Shown here: positions 1 to 8,669 of the stretch, one piece after another
Position numbering within the stretch: the first letter of the stretch is position 1
How the letters are laid out: every line of letters begins with the position of its first letter
Assembly: GCF_017306545.1 (NCBI RefSeq)
Contig: NZ_JAFKID010000010.1
Span: 1 to 64,000 of the forward strand
Direction: 5' to 3'
Source of the DNA: Mesorhizobium sp.
GTDB taxonomy: Bacteria > Pseudomonadota > Alphaproteobacteria > Rhizobiales > Rhizobiaceae
Length of the DNA: 64,000 bases
The notes under the pieces: generated by a model
Seen by the model: only the letters and a program-made list of their open reading frames with translations
The model's database searches: none
What the model was told of the DNA's origin: nothing
Made by a program: the position numbers and the translations under genes

Positions 1-2
1 TT

Positions 3-122
3 GATTGTGACGACCCGCGACACACCGTCGTCATTCTCCAAACCCTTTTCGAGGATCGGGACGGCGGCATTGCACCTAAGCAGGCGCAAGCCGAAATCTT
101 GTCCATTACGGAGTTGAAGTAG
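3..122 (+). CDS. C-terminal end of an unknown protein, truncated by the window edge
   Basis: An open frame enters from the left edge and stops with TAG at 120-122, giving a 39-residue tail that ends in AEILSITELK. It is followed after 2 bp by the next ATG, so the two genes look translationally coupled. The tail matches nothing I recognise; the neighbour suggests a phage or integrative-element gene. The start is outside the window. Confidence 0.5.
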   Translation, partial: DCDDPRHTVVILQTLFEDRDGGIAPKQAQAEILSITELK

Positions 123-124
123 GT

Positions 125-556
125 ATGGCGAAGAACGGCGGCGCACGGCCGGGCGCAGGTAGGCCACGCGGCAGCGTCAGCCGTCGACATGTCGATCTTG
201 TCGCATCCATGATGGACGGCAGGAAGACGCCGCTCGAATACCTCATGGACGTGATGGCCGATGAGAACGCCGACGAAAAGCGCCGAGATTGGGCGGCCGA
301 CAAGGCGGCGGCATTCCTGCACCCCCGTCCCCAGCCCGTCGCCCGTACCGTAGAGATTGAGTTGCCGGATACCAGCACGGTCGATGGCATCACGGCAGCG
401 CTCAGCGCGATTACTAAGGCCGCAGCCAGCGGTCAGATAGCTCCTGCCGAGGCGCAATCGCTTTCAGCGCTCATAGAAGCCCAGCGGAAGGCTATCGAGA
501 CAGGCGAGCTTCTGGAGCGACTGGAGAAGCTGGAAGCGACTCAGGCGAAGCGGTAA
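125..556 (+). CDS. Small terminase subunit-like DNA-binding protein
   Basis: A 143-aa protein opening with GGARPGAGRPRGS, a basic Gly/Arg/Pro N-terminus seen in many phage small terminase subunits and related packaging or homing proteins. Residues ~30-70 form a short helical region (DEKRRDWAADKAAAFLHPRP), and residues ~110-140 are predicted coiled coil (ALIEAQRKAIETGELLERLEKLE). The start is the ATG two bases after the upstream stop. What is seen is the N-terminal motif and coil; the terminase role is inference, since such N-termini also occur on proteins outside packaging modules and no large terminase is visible. Confidence 0.55.
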   Translation: MAKNGGARPGAGRPRGSVSRRHVDLVASMMDGRKTPLEYLMDVMADENADEKRRDWAADKAAAFLHPRPQPVARTVEIELPDTSTVDGITAALSAITKAAASGQIAPAEAQSLSALIEAQRKAIETGELLERLEKLEATQAKR

Positions 557-568
557 GGGCGCGCGACC

Positions 569-754
569 ATGCAGAAGATGGCCAATAGACTGGAGCGGCT
601 GGAACGAGCCATGCAGGTCAGCAATGCTCCGATCACCGATGTTCGCAGGGCGACGGATGCCCAGCTAGAGGCCTTCTTGGCCTCGCTCGGAATCAACCCC
701 GGCGATGAGGCGGCGTTGATTGCCGTCGCAGAGGGCCGGGAAAGCCTAAAATAG
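569..754 (+). CDS. Small hypothetical protein with N-terminal coiled coil
   Basis: A 61-aa open frame starting 12 bp after the preceding gene on the same strand, beginning MQKMANRLERLERAM, a heptad-like helix, followed by an acidic half. Tight spacing and shared orientation favour a real accessory gene in the same operon. No family recognised. It could be a chance frame; there is no strong Shine-Dalgarno. Confidence 0.45.
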   Translation: MQKMANRLERLERAMQVSNAPITDVRRATDAQLEAFLASLGINPGDEAALIAVAEGRESLK

Positions 755-790
755 GACGGAATAGGGCGGCGGCAGGCGCCCCATTGAGCG

Positions 791-1291
791 CTACGAAGCG
801 TTCTTCAACAGCTTCGATAATATCGTTGCTATCCGCACAAACAGCAGGATCGAACAAGCCGCAAAAGCCACAAAGAGGATGGCGAACCATTTGGGCGCTA
901 TACCGTCAGCCAACGAAAAGAAACCGACGAAAGATATGACCAAAAACCCCAAGGCTCCCCACAGAGCCTCGTGCAGATAATTGAACAGCATGGCGGCGTA
1001 GCCGGTTGCCACGAGTTTTCTAAAAACAGCCGAGCCCGTAAGGCTCAGCACAATGGTTTCGGCGGTGATTATGAAGCCTACCAGTACGGACGCGACAGTC
1101 CCAGCCGCCGCCAGCATTGGCAAAGGATCAGAGGGAAACTTGCTCCCCCCTGTCAAATAGAGCCAACCGCACACGAACGCGACCGCGCCGACATAGGGCC
1201 ATGACCGTTCGAAATGAATTGGCTTGATCTTCAAACCGGCAACATCCCGGTTTCCCGCCAATTGACCAGTGCTTTGCGCAGCGCTTCCCAT
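791..1291 (-). CDS. Small four-helix membrane protein, second gene of an overlapping pair
   Basis: A 166-aa protein with four hydrophobic segments: around residues 33-47 (YVGAVAFVCGWLYLT), 60-82, 110-128 and 137-160. It probably lies in the inner membrane with short loops and no recognisable enzymatic motif. The listed ATG overlaps the 295-aa upstream gene by 61 bp. A TTG that overlaps that gene's TGA (encoding the residues before KIKPIHFERSW) is an alternative start giving a tighter coupling. The pair (soluble protein first, small four-helix membrane protein second, behind an XRE repressor) recalls lambda RexA/RexB by layout only; I see no sequence similarity to RexB. Confidence 0.6.
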   Translation of the reverse strand: MGSAAQSTGQLAGNRDVAGLKIKPIHFERSWPYVGAVAFVCGWLYLTGGSKFPSDPLPMLAAAGTVASVLVGFIITAETIVLSLTGSAVFRKLVATGYAAMLFNYLHEALWGALGFLVISFVGFFSLADGIAPKWFAILFVAFAACSILLFVRIATILSKLLKNAS

Positions 1292-2118
1292 CGATCCAAT
1301 CTATCATACCTCATGCCATTTCCCAACGTCAGGCGAACGTCGGTCGATATCCTTTCTGCTACCATATCGACTTCCTCTTGACGTGAATGGTCATCGACTT
1401 TGCCGGTAATGACAGCGGATTTTACGGCTGACCCAAGCTTTACGATATCGTCAGCTATTCCCCACACACCCTCAGGCGAAAGGTGACTGCCTTTTTTCGC
1501 GGTTGATTGTAGCTTGATCGTCATTGTTTCCACGCCTTTGGGGAGCGGTGCACTCAAAACGCTGCCCAAACTACGCCCCTCATCGAGATCCACAGCCAAC
1601 GCTCCAGGCACGCTCAATTCGACCTCAACGGCTCGAAAGATACCAAAGCGGCGCAGCCGTGCATAAGCCTCTGGCTTCAAAACAGCTCCTATCCCGAAAC
1701 CGAAGGCATCGGGGTTTTCTGGCTTTCTGCCATCCGGCATTCCGGCCGCTCTGTCGGCGGAAAATAAGTAGTCTCGAACACTCGCCATGCGCGGGCCAGC
1801 GTGGTTGTACTGGAATGCCATATAGCCGGTGGCTTCGTCCAATACGAAAGCTGTATCTTCTGCAAAGGAGTGCCCTGCTTCCATTGCTATGGCACTTACG
1901 GGGACGGCCGGAGCCATTTTGCCGGGGCCATGACCCAACCTTGGCGCGGCAAAATCGGCCATAATCAGGCCATCACGTTTTTCGAGGCTTTCCAGCCTCA
2001 TGTCGGCTGATCGCCCAGGAAACGTTCGGTTTTGAATTGGGCGAGCGGATAGCCAGTCCAGAAGTGCCGTGATGGAGCGCGGCCCGCGCTGAGCAATTTT
2101 GTATGCGTATACTTTCAT
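1231..2118 (-). CDS. Soluble hypothetical protein (DUF6731-like layout), first gene of the pair
   Basis: A 295-aa protein without membrane segments or signal peptide. The first 150 residues look strand-rich and carry ETAFVLDE-type and FQYNHAGPRM segments. That pattern resembles DUF6731/DUF4747-like proteins of phages and defence islands (weak, from memory). The C-terminal third is helical and charged. The start is supported by GGGAGGG four bases before the ATG. It overlaps the downstream membrane gene, so the products probably act together. Function unknown; a sensor of a membrane effector is a hypothesis based on arrangement. Confidence 0.6.
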   Translation of the reverse strand: MKVYAYKIAQRGPRSITALLDWLSARPIQNRTFPGRSADMRLESLEKRDGLIMADFAAPRLGHGPGKMAPAVPVSAIAMEAGHSFAEDTAFVLDEATGYMAFQYNHAGPRMASVRDYLFSADRAAGMPDGRKPENPDAFGFGIGAVLKPEAYARLRRFGIFRAVEVELSVPGALAVDLDEGRSLGSVLSAPLPKGVETMTIKLQSTAKKGSHLSPEGVWGIADDIVKLGSAVKSAVITGKVDDHSRQEEVDMVAERISTDVRLTLGNGMRYDRLDRWEALRKALVNWRETGMLPV

Positions 2119-2196
2119 GGTCCCTCCCGCCTCGAAACAATGTCACCGAGGGGCAGGAGTCAAGCTAAGAGCATCAGGCGTTCACTATGCTCCATA

Positions 2197-2218
2197 GGGT
2201 TTTGTCAGTTTTGTCAGT
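2197..2218 (+). repeat. Copy 1 of a 22-bp direct repeat (tandem TTTTGTCAG units)
   Basis: GGG followed by two head-to-tail TTTTGTCAG units, then T. The identical 22 bp recur in the same orientation at 6140-6161. The copies bracket about 3.9 kb carrying the repressor, the early operon and one membrane gene. This copy lies in the gap between the 219-aa and 295-aa genes. Role unknown: recombination site, integrase-arm site or shared regulatory sequence are possible. Confidence 0.7.
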
Positions 2219-2251
2219 ACCCCAAATGGCACTCATGCGAATTTTCTGACG

Positions 2252-2911
2252 CTAGAAAAGCGACCAAAGGCCAACGCCGGCCAATATCGTCAGCAAAGCT
2301 GTCATCGTCGCCACCACTAACCCCACAAGGGAGACATACACGGTAGATATAAGGCGAATAGCTGGCTTTGTTCCTGCGCGAGTACGGATGCGCCACTCGC
2401 GGATTGGGAAGGTTACCGGGCCGCCGAGAAATTCCAGATACCCAAGCGAAAGCAGACGAACGCGATATTTTACGAGGCCGGGCAATTCTCGCTTGTGCTT
2501 GATAGACCACCGCAATGCGTTCTGCAGAACGGCAACTGCACCTCCGCAAATGAAGAAGATAAGAACGACGGTCCAAGCGTGGCCAATACCCGAATCAATG
2601 GCCGCGTTTACAGGATGAGGAACCCCTTGCGTCCATAGCCATGCCGCATAGATGAGCATCGGCAGGCCGATACAGGCCAGAGCAATCACAAACAGGACGG
2701 CTCCCACGTCCTTCCAATCTTTGGCGTCACTGAACGCTTTGAGCGTCTCGCGGAGTAGATAAAGGGCCAGGGATATAAGGCCCCACAAGACCACGATGGC
2801 GATTGCGATCAACCCGAAGCCTTTCAGCCCGGTCACCATCGCATCCCGCCCAAATAGCAACACACCCGCAATAACTGCGAGTAGTAGGTTTGTCAGCCCG
2901 CGCCCTTCCAT
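2252..2911 (-). CDS. Multi-pass membrane protein of unknown function
   Basis: A 219-aa protein with at least five hydrophobic segments (about residues 7-22, 30-55, 68-92, 110-130 and 190-217) and a basic cytoplasmic-looking stretch around 133-150 (RWSIKHKRELPGLVKYRVR). No catalytic motif recognised. It is the first gene downstream of the XRE repressor on the same strand and probably shares its transcript. That is the place where temperate phages carry lysogenic conversion or exclusion genes, so a membrane-acting exclusion role is possible but unproven. Confidence 0.6.
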   Translation of the reverse strand: MEGRGLTNLLLAVIAGVLLFGRDAMVTGLKGFGLIAIAIVVLWGLISLALYLLRETLKAFSDAKDWKDVGAVLFVIALACIGLPMLIYAAWLWTQGVPHPVNAAIDSGIGHAWTVVLIFFICGGAVAVLQNALRWSIKHKRELPGLVKYRVRLLSLGYLEFLGGPVTFPIREWRIRTRAGTKPAIRLISTVYVSLVGLVVATMTALLTILAGVGLWSLF

Positions 2912-2987
2912 GCCGATACCCCGCCCCTCGCGGGGAGTATGGCATTTGCGCGCGACCGTTCAACCAGCAATCGCGCGCCATCCGCCC

Positions 2988-3245
2988 TCAATGACTGGTC
3001 GGATCGCGGAGAAGCCGAACGCCTGGATTTCCATGGTTGAGAAATTCCAATCCCATCGCCTCTAGCGTCCGCTGTACGGCCTGGACGTTCTGAGCCCGGC
3101 CGGCGATAGCGCCCGCACCGCTCGCTTCCATATTCCGAATTGTGTTGACGTTGACCGACGCCCGTTCGGCCAAGTCCTTTTGTTCGATGCCGATAAGCGC
3201 CCTTGCGGCCTTAAGCTGGTTCCCCGTCGTCAACATTCGATGCAC
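2988..3245 (-). CDS. XRE-family (Cro/CI-like) helix-turn-helix repressor
   Basis: An 85-aa protein with one HTH_3 domain over residues ~6-60: QLKAARALIGIEQKDLAERA, then SVNVNTIRNME as recognition region. It is short, with no dimerisation or cleavage domain, like a Cro-type or short prophage repressor. It is divergent from the early operon starting at 3331. The 85-bp intergenic region carries a TTGACA promoter and small palindromes, the usual layout of a lysogeny switch. It probably represses the rightward promoter and its own. Confidence 0.85.
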   Translation of the reverse strand: MHRMLTTGNQLKAARALIGIEQKDLAERASVNVNTIRNMEASGAGAIAGRAQNVQAVQRTLEAMGLEFLNHGNPGVRLLRDPTSH

Positions 3246-3263
3246 TCTCCATCATTCAATAAA

Positions 3264-3314
3264 TAGGTATCAGACCTAAATTACTGTTGACAAGCGCCAA
3301 TCCACGTATATGGT
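3264..3314 (+). promoter_or_regulatory. Divergent control region: rightward promoter and candidate operators
   Basis: A -35 box TTGACA (3287-3292) and a -10-like TATGGT (3309-3314) are 16 bp apart and point at the gene starting at 3331. Between it and the repressor gene is an inverted repeat TAGGT-N5-ACCTA (3264-3278). GGTTACC (3312-3318) and GGTAACC (3339-3345) are further GGTNACC copies overlapping the -10 and the start region. These are candidate repressor operators; binding is inferred. Confidence 0.55.
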
Positions 3315-3330
3315 TACCAACACTAGATGA

Positions 3331-3609
3331 ATGGCGATGGTAACCATGATTTTCAACCGCTCGGAAATTATGAACGAAGCTCACCGCTATGCCCGCGCCT
3401 ATGCCGGCCGCGAGTGGTCCTATGCCAAGCTGCTGTCGTGGGGCCTCAGGGCAGCATGGAAGGAGGCCAAGGAAGGCAAGACGGCAGCCCAGCGTAGGGC
3501 GGAAGCCATCAGGGCCGAAATCGACGCCCTGCAATACAAAACGCTTCGTTACGACACGGTGACGATGCGCCGCCGTCTCGAAAACGAACTGGCCGCGCTG
3601 GCGGCCTGA
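3331..3609 (+). CDS. Small basic hypothetical protein, first gene of the early operon
   Basis: A 92-aa protein. Residues from MIFNRSEIMNEAHRYARAY onward recall a short-protein family common in rhizobial prophage-like segments, with FNRSEIM near the N-terminus, a Trp-rich middle and a charged helical C-terminus. ATGs at 3331, 3337 and 3346 are in frame; the last places FNRSEIM directly at the N-terminus and may be the true start. The leader from the predicted promoter is only about 10 nt and shows no Shine-Dalgarno. Function unknown. Confidence 0.6.
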   Translation: MAMVTMIFNRSEIMNEAHRYARAYAGREWSYAKLLSWGLRAAWKEAKEGKTAAQRRAEAIRAEIDALQYKTLRYDTVTMRRRLENELAALAA

Positions 3610-3640
3610 TACCCTTCACAGACCACAGGAGAACATCACC

Positions 3641-4543
3641 ATGACGAACGACGCCACGCGGGCGGACGCCGAAGTTCTGCCCGAAATCAACCGCCGGAAG
3701 ATGATGCTCGGCTTTGCCGCTTCGAGCGCGGCTATGGCCGCCATCGCTGCGGCCACGTCGGAAGCGCGATCTACAGCAATCTACGAGGAGGTCAACGAAA
3801 ACCCCGAACTGATCGAAGCGTTCAGGGATCTGCGCGCCGCAGAGAACGAATATTACGCCTCCAAGGATGACCTTGGTTGGCTGGCCGACGAATGGAAACA
3901 CCTTTGGCCACTCGCCCCGGAGGAAATCCTCGGTGCGGCCAACGCCCATCGTCACGGCTCTTATAGTGACGATATCGAGCGGGACATCATCGGTCGCCCC
4001 ATGATGCGCGATACGTCCGTCCTGACTAAGCGGCTGGCCAAGGAATTCCGCCAGGAAAACCGCGAGACCGCCTTCTTCATCGACCAGCCGGATGAACTCG
4101 CCGAACGCATCAAGGAATTCCGCAAGAGCAAACCAAAGGGAAGGACGCCAAAGTCTCTGGAGCGAAACCGCAAGTGGCTCGAAAGCACGATAGCCCACAT
4201 GGAAAATCGTCTTCGTCTGGCCATCGAATATCATTCCGAGACGAAGCGCATTCGCGCCTTGGCGGGCGTCGATGCGGCGAAGCAGCGGATAAAGACCGCC
4301 GAAGATCAGTTCGACGCGGCAGCCGTTGCCTTTTCCAAGATCCCTTCGCGAACGCTGGTGGGGCTGCGCCTCAAGGCCGACGCGTTGCTTAGCACTCTTG
4401 AAAGGTGGAGATTCCCGCGCAGCGACGTTTTCATTTTCGGCGCAGTCTGGCGTTTGGTCGAAGACACCCTCGTCGCCACGCAGAACCTGGATGGCAAGCG
4501 TAAGGCCGCGCCGCTGCCTGCTTTGGAAGGCAGCGCAGTATGA
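3641..4543 (+). CDS. Hypothetical protein with Tat-like N-terminus and helical body
   Basis: A 300-aa protein. Residues 16-42 hold NRRKMMLGFAASSAAMAAIA and then an A-x-S-E-A-like site, resembling a twin-arginine signal (R18, R19), but lacking the full S-R-R-x-F-L-K consensus. The rest is charged and helical, with a probable coiled coil at ~185-235 (SLERNRKWLESTIAHMENRL) and no enzyme motif. AGGAG precedes the ATG. Its stop overlaps the next start (ATGA). Export is uncertain: the other operon products look cytoplasmic, so the hydrophobic segment may be a membrane anchor. Confidence 0.6.
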   Translation: MTNDATRADAEVLPEINRRKMMLGFAASSAAMAAIAAATSEARSTAIYEEVNENPELIEAFRDLRAAENEYYASKDDLGWLADEWKHLWPLAPEEILGAANAHRHGSYSDDIERDIIGRPMMRDTSVLTKRLAKEFRQENRETAFFIDQPDELAERIKEFRKSKPKGRTPKSLERNRKWLESTIAHMENRLRLAIEYHSETKRIRALAGVDAAKQRIKTAEDQFDAAAVAFSKIPSRTLVGLRLKADALLSTLERWRFPRSDVFIFGAVWRLVEDTLVATQNLDGKRKAAPLPALEGSAV

Positions 4544-5019
4544 GCGTCACCTACAACGCCTTGAACGACGTTCACACCGCCGCCGCTTTGCCCGTCAACC
4601 GTCGCGTCGTGGAAGACGAGATTGAACGCCTGATTGGCCTTCTCGATGGCATCGACGGTGACGAAAACCTTGAGGCAACAGGCGATGACGAGCCGTCGCT
4701 TGGGTGGCCGAATGCCGGGCAACGTCCTAGGCCTGAAATGTCGGATGACCGGGAGGTCGATAACTCCGACTATGAGGACGGTGCCGACAACGAACCAGAT
4801 CTAGGTTGGACGGAGGAAACCGACCAACAGCGCCGATTGCAGACGATGCCCGGATGGAAGGCCGAAGACGGTGAGCCGAACCTTGGATTCATCGGCCACG
4901 GAACAGGCTGGACCGGCGAAGCCGTCTGTGACGAATGCGATACGGCAGAATTCGACGGAACAGGCAAAGCCATCGCGCGGGAGCAACTGAAAGCGATACC
5001 GGCACGGAGGTGCTTCTGA
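4540..5019 (+). CDS. Acidic protein with three EPxLGW/F repeats
   Basis: A 159-aa, strongly acidic, probably disordered protein with three evenly spaced copies of a short motif: DEPSLGW (50-56), NEPDLGW (84-90) and GEPNLGF (111-117). Similar EPSLG-type repeats recur in hypothetical proteins of rhizobial mobile segments. A Cys pair (CDEC) lies near residue 135. The start ATG overlaps the previous stop and the stop overlaps the next start (TGATG), showing translational coupling. The repeats look like linear docking peptides; the partner is unknown. Confidence 0.65.
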   Translation: MSVTYNALNDVHTAAALPVNRRVVEDEIERLIGLLDGIDGDENLEATGDDEPSLGWPNAGQRPRPEMSDDREVDNSDYEDGADNEPDLGWTEETDQQRRLQTMPGWKAEDGEPNLGFIGHGTGWTGEAVCDECDTAEFDGTGKAIAREQLKAIPARRCF

Positions 5020-5345
5020 TGTACGCCATCACAGAACATGACCGTGCCCTGATCGACCAAGCCATAGCGGCAGGAGCCGTTCGGAAAATCCCCACAGGCG
5101 TATTCGGCATCGATTGCGCTACAGACAAGCCATATCCTTCGATAGAAGCGGCCGTAGCGGCTCACGAGGCGACAGTGAACAGGAGCCGCTCCACAGGTTC
5201 TGCACCGCAGGATGAACGCGACCGGAAAATCATGGAATGTCGGCGTTCTGGACTTTCACTACGCGATACCGCAACCAAAGTGGGAATGGCACTCTCAAAC
5301 GTGCATCGCAGGTTCCGAAAAATGCGGCCGGGAACGAGATGGTAG
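5019..5345 (+). CDS. Small protein with C-terminal resolvase-type HTH
   Basis: A 108-aa protein starting at an ATG that shares two bases with the upstream TGA. The C-terminal third (from DERDRKIMECRRSGLSLRD to SNVHRRFRKMRP) has the layout of an HTH_7/HTH_38 DNA-binding domain as at resolvase C-termini: short helix, turn, recognition helix with VHRR. The N-terminal part (AITEHDRALIDQAIAAGAVR) has no recognised fold and lacks a recombinase Ser or Tyr. It is probably a small DNA-binding regulator of the element. Confidence 0.65.
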   Translation: MYAITEHDRALIDQAIAAGAVRKIPTGVFGIDCATDKPYPSIEAAVAAHEATVNRSRSTGSAPQDERDRKIMECRRSGLSLRDTATKVGMALSNVHRRFRKMRPGTRW

Positions 5346-5476
5346 CTTTGCGGCCCGGCCTTAATGCAATCGTCGATTGCCTTCGATTTGACAATTGCGT
5401 GGTGAAGCAACTGCGCGAAGCCCTTGACCAGCAAATTGCCGCTCTGAAAACGCCGGCTGAAACCACGAAGAACTAA
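5339..5476 (+). CDS. 45-aa small protein overlapping the HTH gene
   Basis: Begins at ATG 5339, overlapping the last codons of the previous gene by 7 bp, with GGGAACGAG as a plausible ribosome site just before it. It encodes a compact helical peptide (MVALRPGLNAIVDCLRF and on to QLREALDQQIAALKTP). The overlap matches the coupling used through the whole operon, which supports translation. Longer in-frame extensions upstream exist but would run through the HTH gene. Function unknown. Confidence 0.45.
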   Translation: MVALRPGLNAIVDCLRFDNCVVKQLREALDQQIAALKTPAETTKN

Positions 5477-5494
5477 ATCGGAGCGGTCTCATAC

Positions 5495-5992
5495 ATGGTG
5501 ACCATGAGCGTTTGGCACGTTGAGCAAAATCCCAAGCTCATAGAGGAACTCGGGCGCGTCACCGTCAGATGGGCCGCTCTCGACCTTCTATTGGTTCGAA
5601 TAGCGTCCATCGCCCTCAAGAACCATCCGGCCGCGCAAAGTGTCATCTTTGGTGAAAGCAACGCCGGTCAAGCGCGCTTCCGGGCCTTTGAACGGATAAT
5701 CGGAGCCTCATTCTTCGATGAAGATGAGCGATCCGAAATCATCGCCCATATGAAGGAGCTATCTCGACACTATCGAGCGAGGAACGCCCTAACTCACGAA
5801 CCTCTAGAAGGAACATACAGCATTGAGGGCAAGCGCTTCAAATTTCGCCTGCAATTTGTAGCCAGGGGCGGGGGAAAGAAGGACGCGGCCCTGGAGGATA
5901 TCCAAAAGCATGTGCACTCAGTAGACGAGCATCTAGAGGCGCTAGAAGCTATCTTGGATCGATTGTTTGAGAGGTACGAGCAAGTGGAATAG
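5495..5992 (+). CDS. HEPN-like protein with R-N-x3-H motif
   Basis: A 165-aa all-helical protein, last gene of the early operon. Residues 96-101 read RNALTH. In HEPN-domain RNases and toxins a conserved R-x4-6-H motif, often with N, D or H right after the Arg, forms the active site, and this match has the favoured Asn. Preceding helices (LGRVTVRWAALDLLLVRIAS) resemble the first helix of HEPN-like families. No MNT-type nucleotidyltransferase partner is adjacent. It could be an RNase effector or a catalytically silent HEPN scaffold. Confidence 0.55.
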   Translation: MVTMSVWHVEQNPKLIEELGRVTVRWAALDLLLVRIASIALKNHPAAQSVIFGESNAGQARFRAFERIIGASFFDEDERSEIIAHMKELSRHYRARNALTHEPLEGTYSIEGKRFKFRLQFVARGGGKKDAALEDIQKHVHSVDEHLEALEAILDRLFERYEQVE

Positions 5993-6068
5993 GCGTAGGC
6001 GGAATTTCGCGTCGGAGCGAGCTATCCCCAGCCTGTATTTTTGTCATGCACCCATAGGCAGGCGAGAG

Positions 6069-6093
6069 CGGCGGCAGCAGTGCCGCCGTTTTT
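6069..6093 (+). terminator. Rho-independent terminator of the early operon
   Basis: A perfect 8-bp stem CGGCGGCA/TGCCGCCG with a GCAG loop is followed by TTTTT. It lies 77 bp after the last gene and closes the 3331-5992 transcription unit before the tRNA. The rest of 5993-6339 holds only the second direct-repeat copy; no gene is convincing there. Confidence 0.85.
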
Positions 6094-6139
6094 CATTGTG
6101 CTGGCAGTGGCCGGTGGGGCGTGTCAGCAAATCCCCGAG

Positions 6140-6161
6140 GGGTTTTGTCAGTTTTGTCAGT
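6140..6161 (+). repeat. Copy 2 of the 22-bp direct repeat
   Basis: Identical over 22 bp and in the same orientation as 2197-2218 (GGG plus two TTTTGTCAG units). It lies between the operon terminator and the 3' end of tRNA-Ala, in the gene-free stretch 6094-6339. Position next to a tRNA 3' end would suit an integration-related site, but the tRNA sequence itself is not duplicated inside the window. Confidence 0.7.
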
Positions 6162-6339
6162 TCGTGTTTTGGGCGAATACGAAAAATCATCCGCCGAAGC
6201 CGGATTGCCCGAAAACCTGTTTCATGAGCCGCGAGGCCGCGAAAGGGCACTCACAACCGGACAAAGTGGGGAAGGAAGTGGGGAAGAATTCGGCAATTTA
6301 GCCAAGATGCAGGAATTTCAATATCTTGTCTGGAAGTGA

Positions 6340-6415
<76 letters not shown>

Positions 6416-6573
6416 ACTTCCGGCAAAGCCGGCGCCGTTTCCGGCGTCTTCTGCGACGGAGCCTGGGAACCCCGCCGTCGATGCAGGCGGCTTCTAACGC
6501 CGCCTTTCTCCATTGGCAAGCCTCATCGAGAGGCTTTTTCGCGCCGGGCGCGACAACCGGCGCCGACCGACCG

Positions 6574-6963
6574 TCAGGCCTCGTCCTCGTCGTCGCCGAC
6601 GCCGATCATGTCGGAAACGTCGTCGTCTTCCTCTTCCTCGTCCTCGAGGAAGGTATCGTCCTCGTCGTCGCCGAGGTCGACATCGTCTTCGTCGTCACCC
6701 ATGTCGGGAAGATCGTCGCCGCCCTTGGCCTCGTCGTCGGCCTCCTCCAGCGAAACCACTTCGGCGCCTTCCTCCTCGGCGTCGACTTCCTTTTCCTCGA
6801 CCTCGTCCTCGTCGTCGAGGCCGGAGACCTTGCCCTCATCGAAGAAGGAGCGCGGATAGCTCTTGCCCGTATAGGGAGAGACGATCGGGTCCTTGTTCAG
6901 GTCGTAGAACTTCCGGCCCGTTTCGGGGTCGATGCGTTTTGTGCCAAGTTCGGATTTTGCCAC
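6574..6963 (-). CDS. TIGR02300 (FYDLN_acid) family protein
   Basis: A 129-aa protein when started at the GTG that puts AKSELGTKRIDPETGRKFYD at the N-terminus, as in the family; a longer ATG start nine bases upstream adds MTRLA. The N-terminal 50 residues are conserved with the name-giving FYDLN, and the remainder is an almost uninterrupted Asp/Glu tract (residues ~55-129). The family is alphaproteobacterial and of unknown function. It stands between tRNA-Ala and divergent aroA, its usual neighbourhood. Confidence 0.9.
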   Translation of the reverse strand: MAKSELGTKRIDPETGRKFYDLNKDPIVSPYTGKSYPRSFFDEGKVSGLDDEDEVEEKEVDAEEEGAEVVSLEEADDEAKGGDDLPDMGDDEDDVDLGDDEDDTFLEDEEEEDDDVSDMIGVGDDEDEA

Positions 6964-7092
6964 GGCAAGCCTCGTCAAGAAAGAATGGTCCCCTTAGCGG
7001 CTGTTCATGGCGCTGTCAAAGCCAAAAACCGGCCCCCGAAAGAGGGCGCCGCGGCGTGTTTTCGGGGTGACGCGACCGGGCCGCCATGATAG

Positions 7093-8526
<1,434 letters not shown>

Positions 8527-8669
8527 GTGCGTCCTTCGAGGCGCGCTTCGTGCGGATCTCCGGACGGGGATCGTTTGCGCTGGCCTTCTTGATCCTGAAG
8601 TGCGAGCCTGCCCGCATGTCAGGGAATTGACGAACCAGACCGTCGAAGGACGCTCGGAAGGAGAGGATG

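Noticed and set aside
6094-6339. tRNA-derived attachment repeat or integrase gene beside tRNA-Ala
   Set aside because: No copy of the tRNA 3' sequence and no recombinase-like frame were found here; only the 22-bp repeat is present.
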